Shown here: piece by piece, positions 1-8,636 of the stretch
Position numbering within the stretch: the stretch's first letter is position 1
How the letters are laid out: each line of letters starts with the position of its first letter
Assembly: GCA_963748985.1 (NCBI GenBank)
Contig: CAVVKQ010000003.1
Location: forward strand, 1-64,000
Length of the DNA stretch: 64,000 nucleotides
Source: RPQJ01 sp963748985
Lineage (GTDB): Bacteria > Pseudomonadota > Gammaproteobacteria > Steroidobacterales > Steroidobacteraceae
Direction of reading: 5' to 3'
The notes under the pieces: model-generated
What the model was told of the DNA's origin: nothing
The model's database searches: none
The model's input: the letters and a program-made list of their open reading frames with translations, nothing else
Made by a program: the position numbers and the translations under genes

Positions 1-754
1 CCATGAGCGCCCCGCCGTCGGCCATGTTCACGCCCAGCCAATCCCATCCGAGCGCGCTCTTGTCGACGTAATCACTCGACCATTCATGGTCGAACCACGC
101 CTGTCCGCTGACCTTCCGAGTGCTGCCACCCACCGTCACGTCGCCGGTGACCGCAAGCTGCGGCAGGCTGTAGTAGTAACTCGCCGCAAGCGGGTCCGGC
201 CCCTTGCGGCTGAAGCCGCGCTCACCCTGCAGCAATGGCGGCTGAGTCGAGGCGAGCGTGAGTTCGAAGGCGAAGTCCTCGCCATGACACACCGTGACGT
301 ACTTGCCGGGTGCCACCTGCCGGATTGACCAGTCGTCCAGCGTCACGTCCAGTTGGCCCTCGCGTGCATACGCCAGGTCGAATCCGGTGCGTGCGCTGCG
401 TTGCGCAGGATGGAGCTTGCCGCTGACCGGGTCGGCGAGTGCAGCATGCGCAAACAGCACCTGCCGCGGCGCGAAGCTGCTCGGATTGTCGGCCGCAAGC
501 CCCGTGCGCACGCGAAAGAACGTGACCTGAAAACCGAGCGGTGCCTTGACCTTGCTGGCGCCATCCTCGAGCTGGCCGGTGACGTACCACCACTCGATAC
601 GGTAGTCAGGGTGACTGCCTTCGTCGCGCGGAAATTCGAGTTCGTAGCCCGGCACGACCGGTGGATACACAGCCTGGCGCCGGGAGGAAGCGCGGGGCAA
701 CGAGAAGCAGCAGCGCGGAGGCTCCTGCGCGCAGGACGACGCGACGCGACTCAC
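1..754 (-). CDS. AttH/CrtC-like lipocalin-fold protein (partial)
   Basis: The 3' end of this gene lies outside the window. The readable part matches the AttH/hydroxyneurosporene synthase family: YPPVVPGYELEFPRD, then IEWWYVTG about 50 residues in, and later QAWFDHEWSS and LGWDWLGVN. Members are usually secreted and encoded with FtsX-type ABC exporters; their role is poorly known. The GTG start overlaps the stop codon of the permease gene (GTGA), so the genes are co-transcribed. One oddity: in this frame the N-terminus is not signal-like, but a neighbouring frame over about 674-742 encodes SRRVVLRAGASALLLLVAP, a Tat-like signal peptide. Two compensating indels may therefore sit here. The family call is firm; the N-terminus is uncertain. 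Confidence 0.8.
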   Translation of the reverse strand, partial: MSRVASSCAQEPPRCCFSLPRASSRRQAVYPPVVPGYELEFPRDEGSHPDYRIEWWYVTGQLEDGASKVKAPLGFQVTFFRVRTGLAADNPSSFAPRQVLFAHAALADPVSGKLHPAQRSARTGFDLAYAREGQLDVTLDDWSIRQVAPGKYVTVCHGEDFAFELTLASTQPPLLQGERGFSRKGPDPLAASYYYSLPQLAVTGDVTVGGSTRKVSGQAWFDHEWSSDYVDKSALGWDWLGVNMADGGALM

Positions 755-3315
755 CAGTCCTCCTTCACCGCACGGACCACGTCCTCGCCCATCGCGCGAC
801 GTCCGCTGACAGCCGCTGTCGCCGCAGCGGCACCGATCAGGACGACGCTCAGGACCGCAAGCAGGCCCCACGGCACGTGCACGTCCATCGTCCAGTGAAA
901 CGACTGCCGGTTGACGACGAAGATCAGGATCATGCTGACGATCGCGCCAACGACAAGACCTGCGGCAACCCCGATCGCGCCGAGTGCCGCCCCTTCGAAG
1001 GCGAGCATGCGTCCAATCTCGCGACGCGTGACGCCAAGGTGCCGCAGCATGCCGAACTCGCCGCGCCGGGCGAGCACCTGCGAACTGGCGCTGGCACTGA
1101 TGCCGAACAGGCCGATCAGGACCGCGACGGCTTCGAGCAGGTAGGTGACGGCGAAGGTGCGGTCGAACAGGGCGAGCGAGCGCCTGCGGATCTCGCCTGG
1201 AATGGCGATGTCGTAGTCGCCGCTGCGCGCAATGGCGTCGCGCAATCGTCCGCTGAATTCCCCGGTATCGGTGCCTTGCCGCAGCCAGAGCGCCGCCGTC
1301 GTGGCGGTGTGTTCGCCGCTCAATGCGATGAAGGTTTCGCGGTTCATGACGATCGAACCGCCCGGACGCTCGTAATCGCGCCAGATGCCGCGAACAGTTG
1401 CGCGCACGACTTTGCCGCCGATGGGCAGGTCGAATTCCGTGCCGATATCGAATCCGCGCAAGTCCAGCGCGGCTTCGGAAGCCCAAACCGGAATGGCTCC
1501 CTGCGGTGCGGACCCGGGCGCCGACTGTCGGATCGGAATCACCTGGTCGGCGGTCGACTCGAGGATCGGGCGCGCGATGATGGTGAGGGGCAGGCGCTCG
1601 CCGGGCAACAGCACGTCCTGGAACTTCACGAAGTCCGCACGGACAATCTCCGGCAGTGACGTGATGGATCGCTGCGCATTCACGTCCAGGTATGCGCCGG
1701 CCGCGGCTGAACCCGCGCGCACGTAGAGATCTGCCGGCAGGATGCGCTGCATCCATGCCTCGAGCGACATGCGGAACGAGAACACCATGATCGCCATTGC
1801 GACCATCAAGCTGAAGCTGACGAGCACGGCGGCAATACTGACGGTCGCGCGACGCGCGGTGCCGCGGAGCTGGGCCACTGCCACCTCACGCCAGGCCGGT
1901 CCGTCGGTGCGGAGGCGGGAGAACACGGTGGACGCGATACTCGGCGTCAGGAAGACCGCGCCCAGCAACAGGCAGGCGATCGAAACGTAGCCCGGCAGCG
2001 CAATGCCTTCGAGCGGCGGCAGGGCAAGCGCGAGTACGCCGGCTGCGAACAAGGCGAGAGCGATCCTGCCGTGCGTGCGCGGCGCCAGCGGAGCTTCGTC
2101 ACCGGCCTTCAGCGCTGCGGCCGCTGGCACGGACGCTGCCTCGCGAGCGGGCCCGAACGTGGCGACCAGCGCGGCGCCGACGCCGAGCAGGAAGAAAACG
2201 AGGTATTCGCCCGCGGTGACGTTCAGCGCAGGTGCGACGCCGCGAAAATAGCCGGCCCCGAGGTCGGCGCCGAAGGAAGCGAGCCCCGCACGTGCCACGA
2301 GCGCACCGAGGACGACACCCAGCGCGGCGCCGAGCGCACCCACGATCATTCCCGCCAGCAGGGACGCCGTAAGTTGCTCGCGCACCGACATGCCAATGGC
2401 ATGCAGCAGCGCGATTTCGCGGCGGCGTCGCGCCACGGCGAGCGATTGCGTGGCGTAAACCAGGAACGCGCCGGTGAACAGCGCGACCAGCGCGAGTGCG
2501 GTCAGGTTCGACCGGTACGCGCGGGTCAGGCGCACGGCGTCGTCCGTCGCTTCGCCCGGCGTGACGACCTGCGCACCGGGCGGCAGCAAGGCAACGATGG
2601 CGGCACGAACGGCCTGGCGGTCAGCCTGAGGCACGAGTCGAAGGTCGACGCGATCGAGTCGGCCCAGCCGTTGCAGTCGCCACTGCGCCTCGCCGATGTC
2701 AAGCAGTCCGACGGGTTGGGCGTAAGCACCGGGCGGCAGTACGCCAGCAACCCGGAAGCTCACGCGGTCGAGCGCCACCTGCACGTCGAGGTCATCACCG
2801 ACCTCGAGTTCCAGTGACTGAGCCGCCGCGGGACTCAGCCAGATCGAACTCTCGGCAAGCAGCCCCTGCCCTTGCCGTGCGGTTGTCGCACCGGCGCCAG
2901 CGAGCGCGGGTTGCATCTGCAGCGCACGGAATGGATCGATGCCGAGCAGCTTCAGGTTCCGCTCCCGCCCCGGCAGTCGCACCTGTACTTCGACGACCGG
3001 ACTCGCCGCAGCCACGCCGGGCACGCGCAGGAGCCGAGGGAACAGCGACTCGTCAAAGCCGGAGCCCGGCGACTGCACGGTGAGATCGGCGAGACCGAAC
3101 AGCGAGCGCGACGCTCCCTGCACCTCGTCTGCGGCGACGCGATTGATGAGATAGACCGCAAAACCGAGCGCGACGCCGAGCGCAATCGCGAGGACGGCCA
3201 GCAGGGTGCGGCCCAGCGCCTGGCGCAGCGGACCGAAGGCCGCGGCATCCAGCAGCGACAGCCGGGCCCGCAGCGCATTCCTGCCCGGAGGCAGTGCCTG
3301 TGCCGCAACGCTCAT
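751..3315 (-). CDS. FtsX-family ABC transporter permease
   Basis: Large permease of the MacB/LolCDE-like superfamily, 854 aa. One membrane segment lies near residues 35-58, followed by an extracytoplasmic domain. An FtsX core begins near 270 (LTALALVALFTGAFLVYA, then the cytoplasmic REIALLHAIGMS loop). A second FtsX core occupies the last 130 residues (RRGEFGMLRHLGVTRREIG). This is the usual double-FtsX architecture of permeases that pair with AttH proteins. The ATG overlaps the ATPase stop by 4 bp and the 3' end overlaps attH by 4 bp. With its ATPase it probably moves a lipid or lipoprotein-like substrate out of the inner membrane or drives a periplasmic process; the substrate is unknown. 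Confidence 0.88.
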   Translation of the reverse strand: MSVAAQALPPGRNALRARLSLLDAAAFGPLRQALGRTLLAVLAIALGVALGFAVYLINRVAADEVQGASRSLFGLADLTVQSPGSGFDESLFPRLLRVPGVAAASPVVEVQVRLPGRERNLKLLGIDPFRALQMQPALAGAGATTARQGQGLLAESSIWLSPAAAQSLELEVGDDLDVQVALDRVSFRVAGVLPPGAYAQPVGLLDIGEAQWRLQRLGRLDRVDLRLVPQADRQAVRAAIVALLPPGAQVVTPGEATDDAVRLTRAYRSNLTALALVALFTGAFLVYATQSLAVARRRREIALLHAIGMSVREQLTASLLAGMIVGALGAALGVVLGALVARAGLASFGADLGAGYFRGVAPALNVTAGEYLVFFLLGVGAALVATFGPAREAASVPAAAALKAGDEAPLAPRTHGRIALALFAAGVLALALPPLEGIALPGYVSIACLLLGAVFLTPSIASTVFSRLRTDGPAWREVAVAQLRGTARRATVSIAAVLVSFSLMVAMAIMVFSFRMSLEAWMQRILPADLYVRAGSAAAGAYLDVNAQRSITSLPEIVRADFVKFQDVLLPGERLPLTIIARPILESTADQVIPIRQSAPGSAPQGAIPVWASEAALDLRGFDIGTEFDLPIGGKVVRATVRGIWRDYERPGGSIVMNRETFIALSGEHTATTAALWLRQGTDTGEFSGRLRDAIARSGDYDIAIPGEIRRRSLALFDRTFAVTYLLEAVAVLIGLFGISASASSQVLARRGEFGMLRHLGVTRREIGRMLAFEGAALGAIGVAAGLVVGAIVSMILIFVVNRQSFHWTMDVHVPWGLLAVLSVVLIGAAAATAAVSGRRAMGEDVVRAVKEDW

Positions 3316-3980
3316 GTTCGAAGTGTCAGCCCGGCGCGCGTGAGTTCGTAGACACGGTCGGTCGAAGCTGCCGCCGCGGCGGAGTGCGTGACGAGAATGC
3401 CCGCCGCGTTGTCCCGCTTGATCTGCGCACGCAGCACTTCCAGGATCATCGCCGCATTGTCGGGATCAAGATTGCCGGTCGGCTCGTCTGCGAGTACCAG
3501 CGCTGGACGGTGCGCCAGCGCGCGCGCCACGGCGACACGCTGCGACTCGCCGCCGGACAGCTCGCGCGGGAAACTGGTCGCGCGATCGGCCAGGCCCACG
3601 GCCTCGAGCAGTTCCAGCACGCGCTCGTCGGCTGCGCGACCCGCCAGTCCGTTCAACGCCAGCGGCAACGCGACGTTGCGGGCGATGCTCAGGTGCGGCA
3701 ACAGGTGAAACGCCTGGAACACGAATCCCATGCGGGTGCGACGGACCTGGGTACGGTCCTCCTCGCCGAGCCGGGCGAGGTCACGCCCCTCGAGCAGCAA
3801 CTGGCCGCTGTCGGGTACGTCGAGTCCCGCGATCAGGTTCAGCAGCGTGGACTTGCCGACACCGGATTCGCCGACGATCGCCACGTACTCGCCCGGCACC
3901 ACGGTGAGCGCCACGCCGTCGAGCACGCAGCGGCCGGCCGGGCCGCCGAACGATTTGGAGACATCGCGGAGCTGGAGCAT
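3312..3980 (-). CDS. ABC transporter ATP-binding protein (LolD/MacB type)
   Basis: Nucleotide-binding subunit of the adjacent FtsX-type transporter, 222 aa. Walker A is GESGVGKST at residues 37-45, the signature LSGGESQ at 141-147, and Walker B with its glutamate is LVLADEPTG at 161-169. The length and compact form match LolD-type ATPases. I place the start at the ATG giving MLQLRDVSKSFGG; a TTG three codons upstream is possible but poorer. It leads an operon with the permease and the AttH-like gene, and lies 78 bp downstream of the alpha-oxoamine synthase gene on the same strand, so all four may be transcribed together. Confidence 0.9.
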   Translation of the reverse strand: MLQLRDVSKSFGGPAGRCVLDGVALTVVPGEYVAIVGESGVGKSTLLNLIAGLDVPDSGQLLLEGRDLARLGEEDRTQVRRTRMGFVFQAFHLLPHLSIARNVALPLALNGLAGRAADERVLELLEAVGLADRATSFPRELSGGESQRVAVARALAHRPALVLADEPTGNLDPDNAAMILEVLRAQIKRDNAAGILVTHSAAAAASTDRVYELTRAGLTLRT

Positions 3981-4058
3981 CTGGCGCAATCGTAGGCCCT
4001 GCAGCGATCGGATTCACGGATCTCGTCGCGACCGTGTCGATTTCGCGTCCGCTGCGGC

Positions 4059-5255
4059 CTACAGCCCGGCAGCACGCAGCGCCGCAACCAACCCATCGAT
4101 ATGAGCGCGTTCATGATCCGAGAAGACCGCAATTCGAAGCACGCCGGTGCGGCCCGAGCCGCCATACCCCCGCACATGCGGCACGTAGATCCGGGCACGC
4201 AACAGGTGTTCGTGCGCGCGAGCCAGGACGTCTGCGTCGGTATGGGTGATGCAGCGGATGGGCGCCATCGTGCTTTGGACACTGCAGGCGAGAACCCGCA
4301 GCTCCCGGTCGAGATACTCGAGATTGGTGGCGAGGCGCGCGCGGAGCCCTGGTTCCCGGAGTGCGATCTCGAGCGCGACGGCCGATGCCGCAGCTGTTGG
4401 CGCAGCCGGTGGCGCAGCGGCGCTGTAAACACTGCTGCGCGCCGCCATTGCGTCCGCAAGGGCTCGATCACACGGTACGATTCCGCCATACCCGCCGAGC
4501 GCCTTGCCGAGCGTGCCGCAGGCAAACAGTCGAGGCCCCCCGCAGTTCGTCCCGAGCCGGTTGACCCGGGCCCACAAACCGGCAGCGTCGAAGACGCCTC
4601 GCCCGTTTGAACCGATGACGCCCCACCCATGAGCATCGTCGATCAGCAGCCCCGCGCCGTCGCAGGTGCTCAACAGCGACACGATCTGGTCGATACCTGC
4701 CAGTTCACCGGTGGCTGAGAGGACTCCATCGCAGAGCACCAGGGGTCGCGCGCCGGCGGCGGCGGCGATCTGCATGGCCGACGCGAATTCGATGCCCGGC
4801 GTGCTTACCTCGACCGTCTCCACGGGCAGGCGGCTGCAGGCCGCCGCATCGCGCAATGCGGCATGCGCACGCCGATCCAGGATCAATCGATCGAACGCCG
4901 GCAGTACGGCCTGCAGCAGTAGCCATGGCGACAGGTATCCGCTGGCACAGTGCACTGCGGTTTCGGTCGCAAAGTACTCGGCGGCGGCGCGTTCGACGGA
5001 CACGAGGGCCGGCGACACGCCTGCGCGCACACGTGACGTAGCTGCGTGCACGCCGTAGTTTGCTGCCGCGGTGGCGATCGCGGCGATCACTTCCGGGCGG
5101 GAATGCAACCCGAGGTAGCTCGTGCCGCTGAAATACAGCATGTCCCGGTCATCGAGCCGGACGATGGGTCCCGGTGGCGAATGCAGCAGGGCAACGGCAC
5201 GGGATTCGGCCCGGGTGGACTCGACATCAGGTTGTAACTGGCGAATATTGGCCAT
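4059..5255 (-). CDS. Alpha-oxoamine synthase family PLP enzyme (BioF/KBL/SPT-like)
   Basis: PLP-dependent fold-type I enzyme of 398 aa that resembles 8-amino-7-oxononanoate synthase, 2-amino-3-ketobutyrate CoA ligase and serine palmitoyltransferase. Such enzymes condense an amino acid with an acyl-CoA and lose CO2. The FSGTSYLGL N-terminal motif is at 42-50, the cofactor motif IDDAHGWG at 205-212, and the Schiff-base lysine is K251 in CGTLGKALGGYGG. No bio genes lie nearby, so a biotin role is unlikely. The start codon lies inside a copy of the repeated palindrome (5248-5262), suggesting repression that blocks both transcription and initiation. The specific amino acid and acyl donor cannot be read from sequence. 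Confidence 0.82.
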   Translation of the reverse strand: MANIRQLQPDVESTRAESRAVALLHSPPGPIVRLDDRDMLYFSGTSYLGLHSRPEVIAAIATAAANYGVHAATSRVRAGVSPALVSVERAAAEYFATETAVHCASGYLSPWLLLQAVLPAFDRLILDRRAHAALRDAAACSRLPVETVEVSTPGIEFASAMQIAAAAGARPLVLCDGVLSATGELAGIDQIVSLLSTCDGAGLLIDDAHGWGVIGSNGRGVFDAAGLWARVNRLGTNCGGPRLFACGTLGKALGGYGGIVPCDRALADAMAARSSVYSAAAPPAAPTAAASAVALEIALREPGLRARLATNLEYLDRELRVLACSVQSTMAPIRCITHTDADVLARAHEHLLRARIYVPHVRGYGGSGRTGVLRIAVFSDHERAHIDGLVAALRAAGL

Positions 5256-5262
5256 CGGTTAA
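5248..5262. promoter_or_regulatory. TetR-type operator, site A
   Basis: TTGGCCATCGGTTAA, two mismatches from the perfect palindrome at site C. It overlaps the start codon of the alpha-oxoamine synthase gene on the minus strand. On the plus strand its left half forms a -35 (TTGGCC), 18 bp before TAGTGT at 5272-5277, ahead of the serine hydrolase gene. It can thus control both divergent units. Confidence 0.6.
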
Positions 5263-5322
5263 AAAATCGGGTAGTGTTTCAAGAACCGCAGGATAGCAAC
5301 TTGCCGTTGCGGGGTCTGGTCC

Positions 5323-6681
5323 ATGGTTTGCGCTCATCTGCTTGCGTCGTTGCTGCTGCTCGCATCGTCGGGTGCGCACGCTGCGGCACCATCGGCGTCG
5401 CCGGCACAACGGGAAGACGCGTCCCGGCGCATCGACGGCGTAGCGCGCAATCTCGTCGATGCATCGCCTGATGACAGTGTGCGCAATGCGGTGCTGCTGG
5501 TGGATGCGCCCGTCGCCGGTCTGCACCACGGCACGGCGGCAGGCCTGGCCCGGGCGGATTCCCGTGCTCCGATGAGCATCGACCGCCCCTTTTACGTCGC
5601 CAGCATCACGAAGCCGATGGTCGCGGTCCGCATTCTGCAACTGGTCGAAGCAGGGCACCTCTCGCTGGACACCACCTTGTCCGCAGCCGGCTTGCTGCCA
5701 CCGGATGCCTTGGCCCGCCTGCACGCAGTCAACGGTCGTGACTACGGCGGTCAGATCACCGTGCGGCAACTGCTGCAGCACCGAACCGGCCTGCGTGACG
5801 TACTGCTGGACGATCGAAGCGCGCTCGGCGACCAGTTGGAGACAGGCGTGGCGCCCGGGTCGATCGGCGGACAGTGGACCTCGGGCGTGCCGCGGTTCCT
5901 GGCGTGCCGGTCGCAACCTGGAGCCTGCACGGCCGACGAGTGGCAGGCGCTGGCACCGCGACATCGCTGGCGCGCCTGGGACGGCGCGGCCTGGCAACGC
6001 GATCCAGAGGATGCGCGTGCCGGAATGATCAATTTCTTCCTGGCACGCATGGGCGGTGCCGGGTTGTTTCCACCAGGCACGGAATTCCACTACGCCGACA
6101 CCAATTACATCCTGCTCGGCATGCTGATCGAGAAGGTCACCGGGCGATCGCTCGACGCCGAACTTCGCGATGCGATCTTCCTCCCGCTCGGCATGACCGC
6201 AACCTACCTGAGCTATTCTGCGGACGAGACGTCGCGCCCGCATCGCACACCTCCCGCCGACTTCTGGATGGGCGACCTGCCAGTCGTCTCGAGCGGGCTC
6301 GATGTTTCGTTCGATTGGGCGGGCGGTGGCGTCGTGACGACCGTGACGGACCTGAGCCGGTTCCTGCGCGGCGTGCAGCACGCCGCGGTATTTCGACGGT
6401 CCTCCACGCGCGACGAGATGCTCGCCTGCGTGCCGACGCCATCCTCCAGCGGCAGGCTCGTCGGCTACGGTCTTGGAATCCGCTGCGTCGAAACGTCGTA
6501 TGGCCCGATGTGGGGACACACCGGCGCGTGGGGCGCCGCGATGTTCCTGTTCCCCCGGTTCGACGTCGCCATCACCGGCACGGTCAACGGTGTTTTCGCA
6601 TCCGGCCCCATGCAAGCCCAGGTCATGGACGCGATGGCGGCACTCAAGTCCGCCGGACTGCTCGGCACCGTGAGCCCGTGA
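5323..6681 (+). CDS. Secreted serine hydrolase, beta-lactamase/EstB family
   Basis: 452-aa member of the beta-lactamase (PF00144) superfamily. The N-terminus MVCAHLLASLLLLASSGAHA is a Sec signal peptide, so it acts in the periplasm or outside. The nucleophile motif is S94-I-T-K97. The tyrosine motif is Y257 in FHYADTNYILLG, and a C-terminal WGHTGAWG replaces the KTG box. Such proteins are usually esterases, amidases or D-aminopeptidases rather than drug-hydrolysing beta-lactamases. It heads an operon with the MaoC, MFS and acyl-CoA ligase genes, and its promoter carries operator site A. Family certain; substrate unknown. Confidence 0.88.
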   Translation: MVCAHLLASLLLLASSGAHAAAPSASPAQREDASRRIDGVARNLVDASPDDSVRNAVLLVDAPVAGLHHGTAAGLARADSRAPMSIDRPFYVASITKPMVAVRILQLVEAGHLSLDTTLSAAGLLPPDALARLHAVNGRDYGGQITVRQLLQHRTGLRDVLLDDRSALGDQLETGVAPGSIGGQWTSGVPRFLACRSQPGACTADEWQALAPRHRWRAWDGAAWQRDPEDARAGMINFFLARMGGAGLFPPGTEFHYADTNYILLGMLIEKVTGRSLDAELRDAIFLPLGMTATYLSYSADETSRPHRTPPADFWMGDLPVVSSGLDVSFDWAGGGVVTTVTDLSRFLRGVQHAAVFRRSSTRDEMLACVPTPSSSGRLVGYGLGIRCVETSYGPMWGHTGAWGAAMFLFPRFDVAITGTVNGVFASGPMQAQVMDAMAALKSAGLLGTVSP

Positions 6682-6724
6682 CCCAATCGTTCAGCTTGCG
6701 GGGCGACCCGCGGAGAATATTGTC

Positions 6725-7258
6725 GTGACTCACACATTCGATATCGTCGGCATGTCGCTCGCCGAGCAGCGAGCCTGCATCGGGCAGCAGGTCGGCACAT
6801 CGCATTGGGTCCTGGTCGACCAGGACATGATCAATCGCTTTGCGCAGGTGACGCTCGATCCGGACCCGATGCACATCGACCCGGAGTGGAGCGCGCGCCA
6901 CAGCCCGTTCGGCAAGACGATCGCATTCGGCTTCCTGACAACCTCGCTGCTGACCCACCTGTACCATGACGTACTGCAGTACGATCGTCATGGTCATGCA
7001 CAGACGGGTGGATATCCCCTGAACTATGGCTTCGATCGACTGCGACTCATCGCACCGGTGCCGGTGGGCTCCCGCATCCGCGGTCATTTCACGCTCATCG
7101 ACGTGCGCGAGCGGGGCCCGGGCGAAGTCGTGCACAAGACGAGTGTAGTGATTGAGATTGAAGGGCAGCAGAAGCCGGCGCTGGTCGGCGAGTGGCTCGG
7201 CCTGTGGGTGACGGAACCGGGACACCGCCGCATCCAGTCACCCCAGCCTGCGGCGTGA
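6725..7258 (+). CDS. MaoC-like hotdog dehydratase
   Basis: 177-aa single hotdog protein. The (R)-hydratase-type active-site segment D45-P-D-P-M-H50 is intact, followed by the usual PFGKTIAFGFLTTSLLTHL helix. Relatives hydrate or dehydrate (R)-3-hydroxyacyl-CoA thioesters. The start is GTG, 43 bp after the serine hydrolase; the next gene begins one base after this one ends, so it is part of that operon. With the acyl-CoA ligase downstream it fits activation and beta-oxidation-like processing of an acyl group released by the hydrolase; that order of steps is inferred. Confidence 0.85.
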   Translation: MTHTFDIVGMSLAEQRACIGQQVGTSHWVLVDQDMINRFAQVTLDPDPMHIDPEWSARHSPFGKTIAFGFLTTSLLTHLYHDVLQYDRHGHAQTGGYPLNYGFDRLRLIAPVPVGSRIRGHFTLIDVRERGPGEVVHKTSVVIEIEGQQKPALVGEWLGLWVTEPGHRRIQSPQPAA

Positions 7259-7259
7259 A

Positions 7260-8636
7260 GTGCTTCGCGTCGCGGGAGTGAGGTCCGACAATCCCAGGCC
7301 TGTGGCCCGCCTGCCGCAGCGTGTACTGCTCGGTTACGGCATCGGCTCGCTGGGCACGGGGATCTACTCCAGCACGCCAAGCGTCCTGCTGCTCTTCTTC
7401 ATGACCGACACGCTCGGAATCCCCGCCTCGCTCGCGGCACTGGGCGTGTTCCTGCCGAAACTCTGGGACATGATCGCCGATCCGATCGTCGGCGACCTGT
7501 CGGATCGAACGCGCAGCTCGCTCGGAAGGCGGCGTCCGTGGCTGCTGGCTGGCAGCGTCCTGATGCTCGCCAGTTATGTCTTCCTGTTCACGGTGCCACA
7601 GTTCGCGAATCCGTTTTCGAGCTTCCTGTACGTGACCGTGCTGTTCACGATCAGCGCAACCGCCTATGCGCTGTTTGCAGTGCCCTATACCGCCATGGCC
7701 GCCGAGATGAGCGACTCGAGTGACGAGCGCGTGCGAATCATGGCGTATCGCATGACCCTGGCGCTGATTGGCATTCTCGCGGGCTCGGCTTTGGCACCGA
7801 TGCTGGTGGCGGCACTCGGCGGCGGACGCGGTGGCTACGCGGGCATGTCCGTCATCATCGGTGCACTCGCCGCCGGCGCAATGCTCGTGGCCTTCTTCGC
7901 GACGCGCAAAGTCCAGCTGCAGGAACGGCCCGTCACCCACCTGCCGCTGCGCGAGCAGGTACGTCTGGTGCTTGGCAATCGGCAGTTCCTCTGTCTCGTG
8001 CTCGTCTACCTGGTGCAACTGCTCGCTCTTGGCGCGATGACGGCCGCCACACCCTATTTCGCGGTGCACGTGCTGGGCCAGGACGAGGCGATGATCGGCG
8101 CAATGTTCCTGGTGCTGATGGGGTCTGCGGCACTCTCGATGTCCGCCTGGACCTGCATGGCGCGCCGCGTCGGCAAGAAGCGCGCCTATGTCGGTGCCAC
8201 CGTGCTGTATGCGGTTGCAAACGCCAGCTTGCTGTTCATCGATGCATCGACGCCGGTCGTCCAGCTGTACATCGCGCTCGCATTGATGGGAGTGGCATTC
8301 GGCGCCCAGCAGCTGTTGCCGTTCGCGATGCTGACTGACGTCATCCAGGTGGATGCCGAGCGTTCTGGACTGCGTCGCGAAGGCATCATGTCGGGCCTCT
8401 GGGTCGCCAGCGAGAAGGCCGGGCTTGCACTTGGACCGCTGGTGGCAGGACTGACCCTGGACATCGCCGGATTCGTGGAGAGCGTCGGAGCAGGTGTCGC
8501 ACAGCCCGCCAGTGCGCTGCAGGGCATACGCGTAGCCTACGGACTCGTGCCGCCAGCCGTCGTCCTGTGCAGCCTGCTCCTGCTGCGCCACTATCGGTCC
8601 GAAGGCGAGTCACGTCCGGGATCGGCCACCACGTGA
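7260..8636 (+). CDS. MFS transporter, GPH (MelB-like) family
   Basis: 458-aa inner-membrane permease with about twelve hydrophobic segments. The motif DMIADPIVGDLSDRTRSSLGRRRPW after the second helix is characteristic of the glycoside-pentoside-hexuronide:cation symporters; many environmental members move other solutes. The family's central loop and second half are complete. GTG start; an alternative GTG lies six codons later. The stop overlaps the GTG of the ligase gene. In this operon it probably imports the product of extracytoplasmic hydrolysis or of TonB-dependent uptake. Confidence 0.87.
   Translation: MLRVAGVRSDNPRPVARLPQRVLLGYGIGSLGTGIYSSTPSVLLLFFMTDTLGIPASLAALGVFLPKLWDMIADPIVGDLSDRTRSSLGRRRPWLLAGSVLMLASYVFLFTVPQFANPFSSFLYVTVLFTISATAYALFAVPYTAMAAEMSDSSDERVRIMAYRMTLALIGILAGSALAPMLVAALGGGRGGYAGMSVIIGALAAGAMLVAFFATRKVQLQERPVTHLPLREQVRLVLGNRQFLCLVLVYLVQLLALGAMTAATPYFAVHVLGQDEAMIGAMFLVLMGSAALSMSAWTCMARRVGKKRAYVGATVLYAVANASLLFIDASTPVVQLYIALALMGVAFGAQQLLPFAMLTDVIQVDAERSGLRREGIMSGLWVASEKAGLALGPLVAGLTLDIAGFVESVGAGVAQPASALQGIRVAYGLVPPAVVLCSLLLLRHYRSEGESRPGSATT

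Noticed and set aside
4059..5255. Biotin synthesis gene bioF
   Set aside because: The family matches, but no other bio gene is nearby and the regulation is shared with catabolic genes.
5323..6681. Antibiotic-resistance beta-lactamase
   Set aside because: Motifs fit the broad esterase/D-peptidase branch (SITK, YAD, HTG) and the operon is catabolic; no resistance context.
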